From positions 62,001 through 126,000 of the forward strand of contig JBIIHQ010000002.1 in NCBI GenBank assembly GCA_044235645.1: DNA of 64,000 bases, in the 5' to 3' direction. How positions within the stretch are numbered: position 1 is the stretch's first letter; each line of letters starts with the position of its first letter. Made by a program: the position numbers and the translations under genes. Source of the DNA: OMIW01 sp044235645. GTDB lineage: Bacteria > Bdellovibrionota_C > UBA2361 > OMIW01. The notes beneath the pieces are model-generated. The model saw only the letters and a program-made list of their open reading frames with translations. It had not been told where the DNA came from and did not search any database. Positions 37,512 to 47,418 of this stretch are shown here, piece after piece.

Positions 37512-38009
37512 ATGCATCGCATCTTGGCAGTCGCTATCGCCCTTATCATTCCCACCGGCTGTATGCTGCAACCACCTCGTCCGGCGAGGACGCAGCTTGA
37601 GGTACGTCAGATCCAGACCCGAACGTATCAGAATCGAAATATGAAGCAGGTCATGAAGGCCGTCATCAATACGCTACAAGATGACGGTTTTATAATTCGA
37701 AATGCCGACAAGGAGCTCGGGTTTGTCACAGCCGCAAAAGATGTCGAGGTGGGGGGATTCGGGGGGCCGTTTTCCGTACAGCTATTTGGAGGTGCAGAGC
37801 CTCGTTACGATCGAGCAGCAACCTTTGAGGCATCGATCAACATCTCTGAGTTCGGTGACGAGACAAAGGTTAGAGCGGTCTTCCAGCGCCGAGTGGTGGA
37901 CAATTTCGGTGCCCCGTCCTCAGTCCAATCAATTCAGGATCCGAGGTTTTATCAGGAGTTTTTTATGAAGATTGATAAGAGTCTGTTTATTGAGCGGGAG
38001 GGATTATAG
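37512..38009 (+). CDS. Unknown lipoprotein
   Basis: 165 residues with signal sequence and lipobox IIPTGC. The mature part contains SSF-like conserved blocks (RNMKQVMKAVINTLQDDGFIIRN, split as MKQVMKAVINTLQDDGF and KELGFVTAAK) resembling lipoproteins whose alpha/beta repeat tracks an outer-membrane target. AGAGGA lies seven bases before ATG 37512. It follows the BamE-like gene by 110 bases. The function is unknown. Confidence 0.72.
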   Translation: MHRILAVAIALIIPTGCMLQPPRPARTQLEVRQIQTRTYQNRNMKQVMKAVINTLQDDGFIIRNADKELGFVTAAKDVEVGGFGGPFSVQLFGGAEPRYDRAATFEASINISEFGDETKVRAVFQRRVVDNFGAPSSVQSIQDPRFYQEFFMKIDKSLFIEREGL

Positions 38010-38070
38010 GCGGAGTTCGTCGTCTCTGTAAGGCACCCGGCGTTTAATCTCGGTTTTTCAGTAAAGAAAA

Positions 38071-38093
38071 GGGAGGCCTGTGAAGCGCCTCCC
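38071..38093 (-). terminator. Rho-independent terminator for the peptidase gene
   Basis: Stem GGGAGGC/GCCTCCC with a 9-base loop. On the - strand it is followed by TTTTCTTTAC. It lies about 140 bases after the prolyl oligopeptidase stop codon, on the same strand. Confidence 0.65.
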
Positions 38094-38229
38094 TCGATGA
38101 GATAAAACCCGCTCATGCGTTCGAGATGGAGGATGATGACAACGAGTTGTCACTCAATTTCTCCCGAACACTAACCTTTTTGATCCGTGGCTCCAACACG
38201 GTCTCTGGTGACGGCATTCATGGAAAGCC

Positions 38230-40314
38230 TCACAGTGAGAGATAACGCGCCAGAAAGCTGAACACAAGCGCATCCGCGTACGCTTCCTCGGCGGGAGTGG
38301 TAGTCCCGCTGTGGCCTCCATCTGCCCGTTCAAACAGAAAGGTGTCGCGGAGCTGCATCGCCTCCATTCGTGCCACCATTTTCCTCGCGTGCGCAGGGTG
38401 AACCCGATCATCACGGCGCGATGTCGTGAAGAGCGCAGGGGGGTATTTGGCGCCTCGTTGGAGCTGGTGGTAGGGCGAATAGCGCCGAAGCCAGCCCCAA
38501 TCGAGTGGATTTCGGGGATTGCCATACTCGGCAACCCACGACGCACCCGCGAGCAGCGAGGGGAAGGCGTACATATCGAGGAGGGGAACGGCCGAGACGA
38601 TCGCTCCCCAGTCCTCGGGATAGGTGACGAGCATGTTACCTGTCAGCAGTCCCCCATTCGAACCTCCCCATGCACCGATGCGGCTCGGAGTGCTTACTCC
38701 TCGCCGACAGAGGTCACGAGCGACGGCAACGAAGTCCTCGTAGGCTCGATGCCGATGCTGTTTGCGTGCAGCGTCGTGCCACGAGGGGCCGTATTCGCCG
38801 CCCCCGCGTATGCAGGCAACAACGAAGGTGCCTCCCTGCTCTAGCCACACCTTGCCGAATTTCGGGGCGTAGCTTGGTACCATCGAGATGCCGAACCCAC
38901 CGTATCCGCGAACGATGACAGAGGTTTTTCCTCCGCCACCGGGACCTACCTGAAAGTACGGTATCAGGGTACCATCTTCGGACCGGGCCTCGTGATGACT
39001 GACCTCGATTCCCGTGATGTCGAAGAGAGGGCGCTGTGTCGCAACAGCCGTATCGAGTCCCAGGAGTTGGCTCCCCTCGAAATGCCCGAAAAACAGCGCA
39101 GGGGGAGTGATGAAATCCTCCACAAGCACCTGAACATCATCCGAACGATCGGGATCGCTTGGCATTATCACGATGGTGCTGTTTTCAGGCAGTCCGCTGA
39201 CCGGTTCTCGAATCCATTGACCGTCCTTGTGAACGGCCGCGTGGATGCGACACCGTCCCTTTTCGAGCTCCGTAACGACGATGGTATTCGCCGTTGTACA
39301 AAAGCCCTCAAGGGAGGATTTTTCACTCGGAACGAAGAGTTCCTCAAAGTTTCCCCTGCCTGCCAAGAACTCATTGAAGTTTGTGACGATAAGGGATCCA
39401 GCGGCGAAACTCCTCTTGGAGTGAACCCAGGGGGTACGCAGCTCAACGATCAGCCATTCTCGATAAAAAGATGCCGAAGCATCTTTTGGGATTGGAATGA
39501 GCGTTATTCCTTGTTCGAGTAACCAGTATTCGCGAGAGAAAAAATCAATCCCATGGACAATAACGTCCCGTTCAAACCCGGGAGTGTGATCACGGAATGC
39601 CGACACAGAGACAGCGGATGGCGATCCCTGGAAGACAAGCTCGGCCTCCTCAAACGATTGTCCCCTTCGCCATCTTTTTGCAAGGCGAGGGTATCCCGAG
39701 TTCGTGAGAGTGCCTTCTCCCCAATTAGTGCTGAGGAATACGGTGTCCAGATCGATCCAAGAGACTTGAGATTTTGCTTCCGGTAGGCAGAACCCATTTG
39801 GCACAAACTCTCTCGCAATCACATCGAACTCGCGAACGACCACGGCATCCGAGCCTCCCCGTGAGAGAGAAATCAAGCCACGCTCGTAGAGTGGCGGCAA
39901 CAGCGATGCGCCTCCCCAGACCCAAGGAATACCTTCGGCCTGCGCAAGGGCATCGAGATCAAGGAGGATGTCCCACGAGGGTTCCCCTGCAACGAAAGAG
40001 GCGGGAGTTGTCCGGCGCCATATTCCACGAGGATGCTCCTCGCTCCGATATAGCTCGTAAAGGAAGTTCCCACGCTGACGAAGCCGCGGAAGTTTTGACC
40101 GATCCCCGATAATTGCGAGAAGGTCGGTATACGATCTTTCGAAGTACGGTCCTTGGCCGAAGTTTTCGGTCGTTGCTGCTGTGTGCGCGTCAACCCATTG
40201 CACCACCTGAGGATTTTCGACTTCCTCAAGCCATGCGTGTGGATCAGGTTTATCTCGCAGTTGAAGATAGGCACCACGCAGAAGTTGTATGAGCGAAGAA
40301 TTGAAAGAACCCAT
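38230..40314 (-). CDS. Prolyl oligopeptidase family serine peptidase (S9A)
   Basis: 694 residues, the usual size. The N-terminal beta-propeller covers about residues 75-420. The C-terminal alpha/beta hydrolase carries GGSNGG with the nucleophile Ser near 551, an Asp near 634 (TTSRRDDRVHP) and a His near 667 (ADGGHSG). VIVRGYGGFG and VACIRGGGEYG are typical of the family. No signal peptide, so a cytoplasmic location is likely. It cleaves short peptides after proline or related residues. A strong hairpin terminator follows it. Confidence 0.93.
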   Translation of the reverse strand: MGSFNSSLIQLLRGAYLQLRDKPDPHAWLEEVENPQVVQWVDAHTAATTENFGQGPYFERSYTDLLAIIGDRSKLPRLRQRGNFLYELYRSEEHPRGIWRRTTPASFVAGEPSWDILLDLDALAQAEGIPWVWGGASLLPPLYERGLISLSRGGSDAVVVREFDVIAREFVPNGFCLPEAKSQVSWIDLDTVFLSTNWGEGTLTNSGYPRLAKRWRRGQSFEEAELVFQGSPSAVSVSAFRDHTPGFERDVIVHGIDFFSREYWLLEQGITLIPIPKDASASFYREWLIVELRTPWVHSKRSFAAGSLIVTNFNEFLAGRGNFEELFVPSEKSSLEGFCTTANTIVVTELEKGRCRIHAAVHKDGQWIREPVSGLPENSTIVIMPSDPDRSDDVQVLVEDFITPPALFFGHFEGSQLLGLDTAVATQRPLFDITGIEVSHHEARSEDGTLIPYFQVGPGGGGKTSVIVRGYGGFGISMVPSYAPKFGKVWLEQGGTFVVACIRGGGEYGPSWHDAARKQHRHRAYEDFVAVARDLCRRGVSTPSRIGAWGGSNGGLLTGNMLVTYPEDWGAIVSAVPLLDMYAFPSLLAGASWVAEYGNPRNPLDWGWLRRYSPYHQLQRGAKYPPALFTTSRRDDRVHPAHARKMVARMEAMQLRDTFLFERADGGHSGTTTPAEEAYADALVFSFLARYLSL

Positions 40315-40424
40315 GGTAGAACCGATGATACATTCGTTCTAGCGAGTCCTTTCTTCATCGTCAAGCCTTTACGGCAGGCGGGTGGCGTATGCACCGATCA
40401 GAACATGGCTGGGGGGTCACACGT

Positions 40425-41147
40425 CTACGATAATCCCTGCTTGGTTCGGCAATCCTCGAGAAGTCGCATCGGTTCGGGAAATATCTTCCGATAGATGGCT
40501 TCGTCTTCCCTTCGGAAGTAGCCGTCCATCGTCTTGGTCGACCCGTGGTAGCGATTATAAAATTGCTCTCGCTCAACCGCCTGAAAGTGGAGGTGGGCGA
40601 ACCACACGCCGTTGTCGGGGGAAGCTCCTATTGACCCAATAAGAGTATCAGGTGATGTATTTTCACCAACCGAGGGAAGGTCAGGCCCGAGATGTCCGAA
40701 GAGAAAAACGAAGGGAAAATCATTCGGCTCTATGATGACGTGGGAACCCCAGCCACCCACGAGTGGTGCATCAGAATCGGCAAGCACCACCTTTCCGAAC
40801 ACACCAGTTCGAACCGGAGTGCCCGCGGGTACATTGACGTCTATGGCAGCATGGATTGCTGAACCCGCTGGATCAAGATAACTCCCGCGCCACAGTTCTG
40901 TGCGGTCTTCAAGGTATCCACCAAAACTCCATCTGGCACCGTGCCGTTTATGCACCCATGAGACAAACTCCTCGCAGATCCCAGGATCGAGAAGCGGATT
41001 TGGCTCGAGCTCGCCACGCCACCTCTCAGCGATCCAACTCCGCGCTTCGACAGCGAGATCGACAAGGACTCCGGGTCCCGTGGGGAGATCGAGGATGCAT
41101 CGAAGCAGGTTCAACTGAGGGATAGAGGTGGAGGAATCGACTATCAT
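40425..41147 (-). CDS. M23-type (LytM-like) peptidase without a signal peptide
   Basis: 240 residues. The zinc-binding motif HAAIDVNVPAGTPV (His99, Asp103) and a distal HLHF pair (His185, His187) fit the M23 fold, with a GHL His at 152. No signal peptide or membrane anchor is seen, which is unusual for a cell-wall endopeptidase. The N-terminal ~85 residues are not recognised. It lies between the GNAT gene and the peptidase gene on the same strand, with about 70 bases from the GNAT gene. Confidence 0.75.
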   Translation of the reverse strand: MIVDSSTSIPQLNLLRCILDLPTGPGVLVDLAVEARSWIAERWRGELEPNPLLDPGICEEFVSWVHKRHGARWSFGGYLEDRTELWRGSYLDPAGSAIHAAIDVNVPAGTPVRTGVFGKVVLADSDAPLVGGWGSHVIIEPNDFPFVFLFGHLGPDLPSVGENTSPDTLIGSIGASPDNGVWFAHLHFQAVEREQFYNRYHGSTKTMDGYFRREDEAIYRKIFPEPMRLLEDCRTKQGLS

Positions 41148-41216
41148 TTTTAAACTACCAATGGTGGTGTAAGCTGTATTGACGGCGCGAAATAGTGGTC
41201 CAAGAAGTACGAAACT

Positions 41217-42263
41217 TTAACCCCTCTCGAGACCTAGATCTCGGCTCAGTTCCATCAAGAGACGGCCATCGCGGAGCGTTGAAGCCATATCGACGAGAGA
41301 AAGTGAGCGCTCGTGTCCCTGTAGCAGTCGTTCAAAGGCCTTGAGATTTGTTTGGTCAACCTTAGGATCCTGGGGGTAAAGCGGTCGATAGAAGCTTGCC
41401 CATTCCCGAGCGCGAGCCCCTCTCGCTAAGAGGTCCCGCCCGTGAGAAGATGTTGGACGAATGAGACAACAGTAGCTGTGCTCGCTATCGCAGTCTATGA
41501 TTGGTTGCGGATCACAGTCGAGTGGTATCGCCGGAAAAGGGGCTACCTGTTCAGATGACTGCCCCTCATCAAGAATCGGCATCATAAATCCCTGCTTGCC
41601 CCAAAATACCAAACGGCCGTACGGGTCCATAATTTGGCCAAACTCTCCCCGCCACATCAGATCGCGCACGGTGCGATCGGGATGAATGTGAGCTGGGTGG
41701 TCGCGATCGGGACAGAGTGAGAATGGATTGATCACGTCCGCGAGGACGATGTCAGTGGATGCGAGGTGGCATACCACATCGACGAGCGTCCTTCCGGCTC
41801 CTTGCCCCTGAACCTCAGGAGCCACATATAGGAAGCCAATATAACGGACCGATACCGGCTTCTCTTCACTCGAGAGAGCTATTCGGTCGAGAAAAATGGC
41901 TCCCCCTACCGGTTTGGATTCGCGATCGAAGAAGCAATGGGTCTCCCAGCCGGATTCGAGCAGCGCGGTGAGGTGTGGTGGTCCCCCATATTCGCTTGGT
42001 AAAAAGGCGGTCGATAGGCCCCGATCAAGAGCGGCGAGAAGTGCGTCAACATCTGGTTGACCCGGCATGGGTTGAGCGCCTTCCCTGCTCAGCCGCTTCA
42101 GCGCTCGATAGTAGTCCCCCACATTGATGCTTGCTGTATTAACCCCACCAGCACGGGGTTTGAGCTCATGATTCCAGCAATCTGGTTCAGACTTCGATGG
42201 GCGGAATTCAAATGAGCCCAGCCCGCCGAATAAATCCGAGGAAAAAGATTCGGGAAGTTGCAT
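41217..42263 (-). CDS. GNAT-family acetyltransferase with a long C-terminal part
   Basis: 348 residues. The GNAT core is near residues 85-215, with the acetyl-CoA loop VAPEVQGQGAGRTLVDVV and IGFLYV as its beta strand. The later part (residues 215-348) has Cys-rich HSYCCLIRPTSSHG and a helical tail. The first 80 residues are unmatched. The substrate is unknown. A weak ribosome site precedes ATG 42263. It is downstream of ornithine aminotransferase on the same strand, with a gap of about 220 bases. Confidence 0.72.
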   Translation of the reverse strand: MQLPESFSSDLFGGLGSFEFRPSKSEPDCWNHELKPRAGGVNTASINVGDYYRALKRLSREGAQPMPGQPDVDALLAALDRGLSTAFLPSEYGGPPHLTALLESGWETHCFFDRESKPVGGAIFLDRIALSSEEKPVSVRYIGFLYVAPEVQGQGAGRTLVDVVCHLASTDIVLADVINPFSLCPDRDHPAHIHPDRTVRDLMWRGEFGQIMDPYGRLVFWGKQGFMMPILDEGQSSEQVAPFPAIPLDCDPQPIIDCDSEHSYCCLIRPTSSHGRDLLARGARAREWASFYRPLYPQDPKVDQTNLKAFERLLQGHERSLSLVDMASTLRDGRLLMELSRDLGLERG

Positions 42264-42484
42264 GTCGAGGAGCCCGTAACGTGAGGTCGTGCGGATTTAC
42301 CGTAATGCTACCCGTTGAAGACGAAACTTCGACGAGTTTGCCGAGGCGACGATTAAACCTTACTCGAACGGTGATGTCCAATCGCAAGCACGGATTGGCA
42401 GGCTTCGATCTGTCGTTACCGCCACAGGCTGCAGCAGGCAATCACTCTCATGTGAGGTGAGGAGCGGTCCAGAAATGGCCGCAG

Positions 42485-43702
42485 TCATCGGCCTCCAAAG
42501 AGGTCCGTAATTTGCTCGAGGGCCCATTCCAGATCGGCCTTGTCTATAACAAGGGGGGGGGCGAACCGTATTGTGGTGGCCCGGGTGTCTTTGCAGAGGA
42601 TGCCACGGTCTTTCAAGCGGTGGCAGAACTCCTTTGCTTTACCCGAGGTTGGGTGAATGTCCATGCCGACAAAGAGTCCACGGGCGCGGATCTCTGCAAC
42701 GTGGGGGGAGTTCATCGCTCGAAGGCCGTCTGCGAAGAGAGCTCCGAGCTCTGCCGAGCGATGGTCGGGCCGCTCATCAAGCATGACGGCGATTACCTCA
42801 CGAGCTATCGCACAAGCGAAGGTGTTTCCGCCGAATGTACTCCCGTGTGAACCGGGCACAAAGGGGGCCATCAGCGATTCCTTGCCGACGAGAGCGGAGA
42901 TAGGAACGATACCCCCTCCGAGCGACTTCCCGATAATAAAGCCATCGGGGATTACGCCCTCGTGATCGCACGCAAACCGTCTCCCGGTTCGGCAGAGTCC
43001 TGTCTGAATCTCATCGGCTAACATCAACACCTGATGCGTGTCACAAAGAGACCTAATTCCGCGGATAAATCCCTCTGGGGGGATGATAATACCTCCCTCT
43101 CCCTGGATTGGTTCAAAGAGGATAGCAGCGGTATTGGGCGTAATCGCATGTTCAAGTGCTTCAAGGTCCCCGTATGGGACGATGGTAAAGCCAGGGGTGT
43201 AAGGACCGAAGTGGTGCCGACTAGAGGCGGCATCGCTCATGCTAATGATGGTCGTCGTCCGGCCATGGAAATTATTCGCGAAGACGATGATCTCCGCGCA
43301 GTTGTCAGGGATGTTTTTAACCTCGTATCCCCATCGCCGCGCGGCTTTAATCGCGGTTTCCACGGCCTCGGCGCCCGAGTTCATCAACAAGACTTTGTCC
43401 AGTCCACAGAACGCAGCGAGCTCTTGGCTCAGGGGGCCCAGATGATCGTGGTAGAACGAACGGCTCGTCATCGTGAGCCGTCTGAGCTGAGAGATGGCAC
43501 ATTCGATAATGCGGGGGTGGCAGTGACCAAAATTAACTGCGCTGTAAGCCGACAGCAGGTCAAGATACTTACGCCCCTCAACGTCCCACAGCCATGCCCC
43601 TTCGCCCCGGGTAATAACGACATCGAGGGGCGCGTAGTTGTGGGCGGCAAACTGCTCATTCAGCTGAATATGTTCCGTGCTTGCAAGGCGAGGTGAGGAC
43701 AT
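42485..43702 (-). CDS. rocD: Ornithine aminotransferase
   Basis: PLP enzyme that converts ornithine to glutamate-5-semialdehyde. 405 residues. PLP site: LMNSGAEAVETAIKAARRWGY, LFEPIQGEGGIIIP, LMLADEIQTGLCRTG and the Schiff-base Lys in FIIGKSLGGGIVP. It matches ornithine aminotransferase better than acetylornithine aminotransferase, because of the N-terminal region AHNYAPLDVVITRGEGAWLWDVEG (first half NYAPLDVVITRGEG). GGAG precedes ATG 43702 at normal spacing. No arginine-catabolism partners are seen nearby. Confidence 0.92.
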   Translation of the reverse strand: MSSPRLASTEHIQLNEQFAAHNYAPLDVVITRGEGAWLWDVEGRKYLDLLSAYSAVNFGHCHPRIIECAISQLRRLTMTSRSFYHDHLGPLSQELAAFCGLDKVLLMNSGAEAVETAIKAARRWGYEVKNIPDNCAEIIVFANNFHGRTTTIISMSDAASSRHHFGPYTPGFTIVPYGDLEALEHAITPNTAAILFEPIQGEGGIIIPPEGFIRGIRSLCDTHQVLMLADEIQTGLCRTGRRFACDHEGVIPDGFIIGKSLGGGIVPISALVGKESLMAPFVPGSHGSTFGGNTFACAIAREVIAVMLDERPDHRSAELGALFADGLRAMNSPHVAEIRARGLFVGMDIHPTSGKAKEFCHRLKDRGILCKDTRATTIRFAPPLVIDKADLEWALEQITDLFGGR

Positions 43703-43888
43703 AAGGGTACTCCGGGTGATACCGTATCTATTCCGGGGCGCGGCGGCGATAAGGATGACCGCGTTCCGAAATATTCTGTCGTGAGAAACGAGAAGAGAAG
43801 ACCGAGGGGGAGGATAACTCAGATGTTCAGTCCATTATATCACTGGGAGTGTAGCCGTTCAAATTAGGCGGAATTTGACACAGATTGT

Positions 43889-44260
43889 CTATGCGATTTG
43901 GCTTTTATTCTGAGGGAGATTTCCGGGGCTGAGGCGGCGTCGGAGAGCTTCAAACTGCGGTTCGTTCGACGCGGCTCGAGCAGCTACGAAACAATCCATC
44001 GCAAGCTCGGTTTGATCCGGGCACATGTTTAGAAGTTCCGTTAGGAAACCCGGATTGACCCCACCTTCGAGGACTTTTACTAACAGAGCCTGAGCGTTTC
44101 CCGGTAGTTCCGCAATTGCCTTCGAAAATGCTGACGGCGGTGCGGAAACTGTGTGGGCCGGCGCACCAAAGGAGCATTCGCTCAGTCTAATCTCCGTCGA
44201 TGGGCCATTATTTGCTGTCGTGGCAGGCCCTGACCCTCCTGGAGCAGCCAATCTCGTCAT
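43889..44260 (-). CDS. Unknown small protein
   Basis: About 123 residues. ATG 44260 is chosen because GGGAGG lies upstream at good spacing; an upstream ATG adds 16 residues without such a site. The first half is rich in Pro, Ala, Gly and Ser, and the second half is probably helical (PSAFSKAIAEL, then LLVKVLEGGVN). No known domain. It is divergent from the histidine-kinase gene. Confidence 0.55.
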   Translation of the reverse strand: MTRLAAPGGSGPATTANNGPSTEIRLSECSFGAPAHTVSAPPSAFSKAIAELPGNAQALLVKVLEGGVNPGFLTELLNMCPDQTELAMDCFVAARAASNEPQFEALRRRLSPGNLPQNKSQIA

Positions 44261-44525
44261 ATCCGAACCTCCCGTACCTAAGAAATAATCATCTCTTGAA
44301 CGTAACAACCTCCCGAAAAAAACCCTCAGTCAACCCTTAACTACTCTGTTATGCGCACCCTCCCCGCTTCCGAAACGTAACGCAATTTGTCTATCGTAGG
44401 TAACGGCACAAAATCTCAGCCCCTTAATAAAAAATCATAAAGTTTTTTTGATTCTGCGACGAATCCGGTCCCGAGACGAGTTTAACCTCTCCTCCTACGA
44501 TAAAGCCCTACCCGACAGGTTGTTC

Positions 44526-45659
44526 ATGTCAACAGAGCAATGGGACGTCTCTCATCTCCCTCGTGCGTTGGTAGTTCACCCCGATCCTCGGGTTCTCTCC
44601 GATCTCTGTCATATTCTCAAACTCGCGCACTTTGTTGCCGAACCGACGCATTCGGTAGAGGAGGCATGTGGCCGGGTTGTCCTTGAGCCCTTCGAGCTCA
44701 TCATCGTCGAGGTGGTTCATTGTTCATTAGAGCCCCATGATGCCAAAGGGCTGGTTTCGCTCCTGCGGGGTTTGCCCCAGTACGAGTTCGTCCCGGTGGT
44801 TTCGGTGGGTGATGACGCGGGGGCTGCGACGAGGGCTGCAGAGCTGGGGCTGGACCTTTTTGTCCGGCTGCCCCTTGATTCCATCAATTTTTCGACGGAA
44901 ATCGTTCGGTTACATCGTCGGTTTGCGGAGCTTCAACGCCGGGTTGCTGAGGAACAGCGCCAGTTTCGGCAAAGGATCTTGCGGACTCTTTCGCACGAGT
45001 TTCGGACTCCCCTCGTGGGGATAACCCTTGGACTAGAGCTGCTTGAGGAAATGGACGAAGTGAAAGGCTCGAGGAGGGTGGCGCGGGCTCTCGATTCGAT
45101 CAGGCTGGGCACCGACCGGCTTCTTTCCTCGGTGTTGGATTTTCTCCTCTGTCAGCAAATTGAAGCGGGTGTGGCTCGACGGGACTTTGATGCACTTAAG
45201 CAACCTCTTTCAGTCGGTTCAATCGTGAATCGGTACCTTGATGATCACAGAGAGCCGCTTGAGGCTCAAGGTTTCTCGATAGTTCATGAGGTGGACGATG
45301 GTGCTCGGCTGGTGACCCTTCATCGTCACCACATAAGCCTGATGCTCGATCGGCTTTTGAATAATGCCGTCAAGTTCTCTCCCGAATGTAAGGAGATCTT
45401 CTTTGGTGTCGCTCGCGCGGGCCGGTCGGGGGTGCGAATAACGATCGCCGATCGAGGGATTGGTATCGGTGAGAACAGCGAGCTCGCGCTCCATCCGTTT
45501 TCTCAGCCGGGGCGAGAGGTACTCGAACAGCAAGGTTGTGGTCTTGGGCTAACCGTGGTTGATGGATTAGTGCGAATAAATGGAGGAAACCTCAGCCTTT
45601 ACCCACGAGAAGGGGGCGGAACAATTGCCGAGATAGTTTTCCTCGGAGAAGAGGGATAA
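44526..45659 (+). CDS. Histidine kinase with N-terminal degenerate receiver domain
   Basis: 377 residues. A receiver fold occupies roughly residues 12-130, but the phospho-acceptor Asp is replaced by Glu62 (LIIVEVVHC) and the conserved Lys by Arg (FVRLPLD), so it probably works as a constant or binding module. The H-box is RTLSHEFRTPLVG (His157), followed by an ATPase domain with a conserved N-box (LDRLLNNAVKFS), DRGIGIG and GCGLGLTVVDG. No membrane helix, so the kinase is cytoplasmic. ATG 44526 is preferred to the TTG at 44448. It has no partner regulator next to it. Confidence 0.88.
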   Translation: MSTEQWDVSHLPRALVVHPDPRVLSDLCHILKLAHFVAEPTHSVEEACGRVVLEPFELIIVEVVHCSLEPHDAKGLVSLLRGLPQYEFVPVVSVGDDAGAATRAAELGLDLFVRLPLDSINFSTEIVRLHRRFAELQRRVAEEQRQFRQRILRTLSHEFRTPLVGITLGLELLEEMDEVKGSRRVARALDSIRLGTDRLLSSVLDFLLCQQIEAGVARRDFDALKQPLSVGSIVNRYLDDHREPLEAQGFSIVHEVDDGARLVTLHRHHISLMLDRLLNNAVKFSPECKEIFFGVARAGRSGVRITIADRGIGIGENSELALHPFSQPGREVLEQQGCGLGLTVVDGLVRINGGNLSLYPREGGGTIAEIVFLGEEG

Positions 45660-45870
45660 CGGCCACGACTTTCCATCCGGGTTAGACCGGAGGCTCCGAC
45701 CCCTGGCGGGGAAATATTCATCTCTCAAACTGGAAATAATTGGGTTCGATTGACGATCCTTCATACTTTTTACCTTGTTGACTCCTTCCGTTAGGATGAC
45801 CATAAAGGACGGTCGTCGACCACCGGTCGGCAAATGTTTGTTTCGTCGTGCTATCGTGGGCTCCTCTTTC

Positions 45871-47418
45871 ATGAATCGAATCCATCAGGCGATAATGGCC
45901 TCCTCTTTGCAAATGGTAAGGCGACTCGTGTCGACCGCCACTATCCTGAACGTCGCCTCCGTGACCTTTGCCTCAATCTCCACCGGTGTCGCGATTGCTG
46001 ACTCTCGGATAGCGAAGATCCTTCCCAAGATCACCGAGCGGGTTACTGAGCGTACCCTCTCGAACGGGATGCGGGTGCTTTTTTATCGACGGGGGAGCGC
46101 CCCAGTGTTCTCAGCAGTTATCGCGGTGCGGGTAGGGGGTATCGACGAGAAGCCGGGATCGACTGGCATATCGCATCTTCTTGAGCACATGGCCTTCAAA
46201 GGCACTCCCGATATCGGGACCAAGGACTATGCCCGAGAACAGCCGCTCCTTGAGAAACAGGAGAAGCTTCGGGAGGCAGCAAGAGACCGCACGTTAACGA
46301 CGGAGGAACAGGCGGAGCTTGAGCAGGTTGAGAGCTCACTCGCCGCACTTTGGTTGCCCCAGCAGCTCGATGAAGAGCTTGATCGGCGGGGAGTGGTAGG
46401 GCTCAATGCAACGACGAGCAAGGAGCTTACCTCATATTTTCTCAGTCTCCCGCGGGGAGCTTTTTCCTACTGGTGTTGGCTTGAATCGGATCGGCTTTTG
46501 CGACCGGTGATGCGGCTTTTCTATCAGGAGCGTGATGTTGTCCTGGAGGAGCGGCGAATGCGGTATGAGAACGATCCAGAGGGTAAGCTCTATGAGGAGA
46601 TACTTGCGACAGCTTTCACAAAACATCCCTACCGGCAACCCGTTATCGGGTATGAGGCCGACCTCAAGCGATTGAGGGCAAGTGAACTCGCCACGTTTCA
46701 TCACAATTTTTACGTTGCTTCGCGAATGTCCCTCGCGATTGTGGGTGATGTTGATCCTGACCGAGATCTGCCTGTCGTCGAGCGATACTTCGGCCGAATT
46801 CCCAATCGTGAGGTGAACGAAAAACCTCGCGTTCAGGAACCGCCCCAAACTGAGGAGCGTCGGCTGTCGTTACGGTTGAAGGCAGCTCCTCGCCTCGCAG
46901 TTGCCTATCACAAGCCTGCCTATCCTCATCCTGATGATCCGCCGTTGAGCGTTCTTGAGGAGGTGTTGGCAGGAAGTTCTCTTTCGCCGATGTATCAGGA
47001 GCTGGTCAAGAGACGGGGGATTGCGACATCTGTAGATGTTTCAGAAGGACCGGGATCGCTCGATCCAAATCTGATCCTCTTTGATGTGGGAAGTCGATCG
47101 AATATTGGTAATGGACCGAATCTTGCCGCCTTCGACGACGTGATTGCGTCCACGGTGAGAGATGGCGTTGACCCCCAGGCTGTAGAACTAGCGAAGCGGA
47201 GTATCGCGAGAGACTTCCTCGATAACCTTCGCTCTAGTAGCTCGATAGCAGGAACGCTCGCCTCATCAATGACGCTGTACGGAGATTGGCAGGTGATGTT
47301 TCGGTGGTTCGAGGAGACGATGGCGGTGAAGCCAGAGGATGTGAACAGGGTTGCGCGCACTTATCTACAGCCCGCGAATCGGACGGTGGCAACGATTGAA
47401 ACTGAGGGGGCGCTGTGA
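45871..47418 (+). CDS. M16 zinc peptidase, catalytic subunit
   Basis: About 515 residues with an N-terminal signal-like region (ATG 45871 is one of several starts). The inverted zinc motif HLLEH (His102, Glu105, His106) is intact, with a long charged insertion right after it (KLREAARDRTLTTEEQAELE, about residue 130). The second domain has YQELVKRRGIATSVD, where the usual Tyr of the R/Y pair is lost. The downstream gene starts inside its stop codon. The pair probably cleaves peptides in the periplasm or envelope. Confidence 0.9.
   Translation: MNRIHQAIMASSLQMVRRLVSTATILNVASVTFASISTGVAIADSRIAKILPKITERVTERTLSNGMRVLFYRRGSAPVFSAVIAVRVGGIDEKPGSTGISHLLEHMAFKGTPDIGTKDYAREQPLLEKQEKLREAARDRTLTTEEQAELEQVESSLAALWLPQQLDEELDRRGVVGLNATTSKELTSYFLSLPRGAFSYWCWLESDRLLRPVMRLFYQERDVVLEERRMRYENDPEGKLYEEILATAFTKHPYRQPVIGYEADLKRLRASELATFHHNFYVASRMSLAIVGDVDPDRDLPVVERYFGRIPNREVNEKPRVQEPPQTEERRLSLRLKAAPRLAVAYHKPAYPHPDDPPLSVLEEVLAGSSLSPMYQELVKRRGIATSVDVSEGPGSLDPNLILFDVGSRSNIGNGPNLAAFDDVIASTVRDGVDPQAVELAKRSIARDFLDNLRSSSSIAGTLASSMTLYGDWQVMFRWFEETMAVKPEDVNRVARTYLQPANRTVATIETEGAL

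Noticed and set aside
42208..42441. A 77-residue minus-strand frame upstream of the GNAT gene
   Set aside because: It overlaps the start of the GNAT gene, has no ribosome site and no recognised domain. It may be a shadow.
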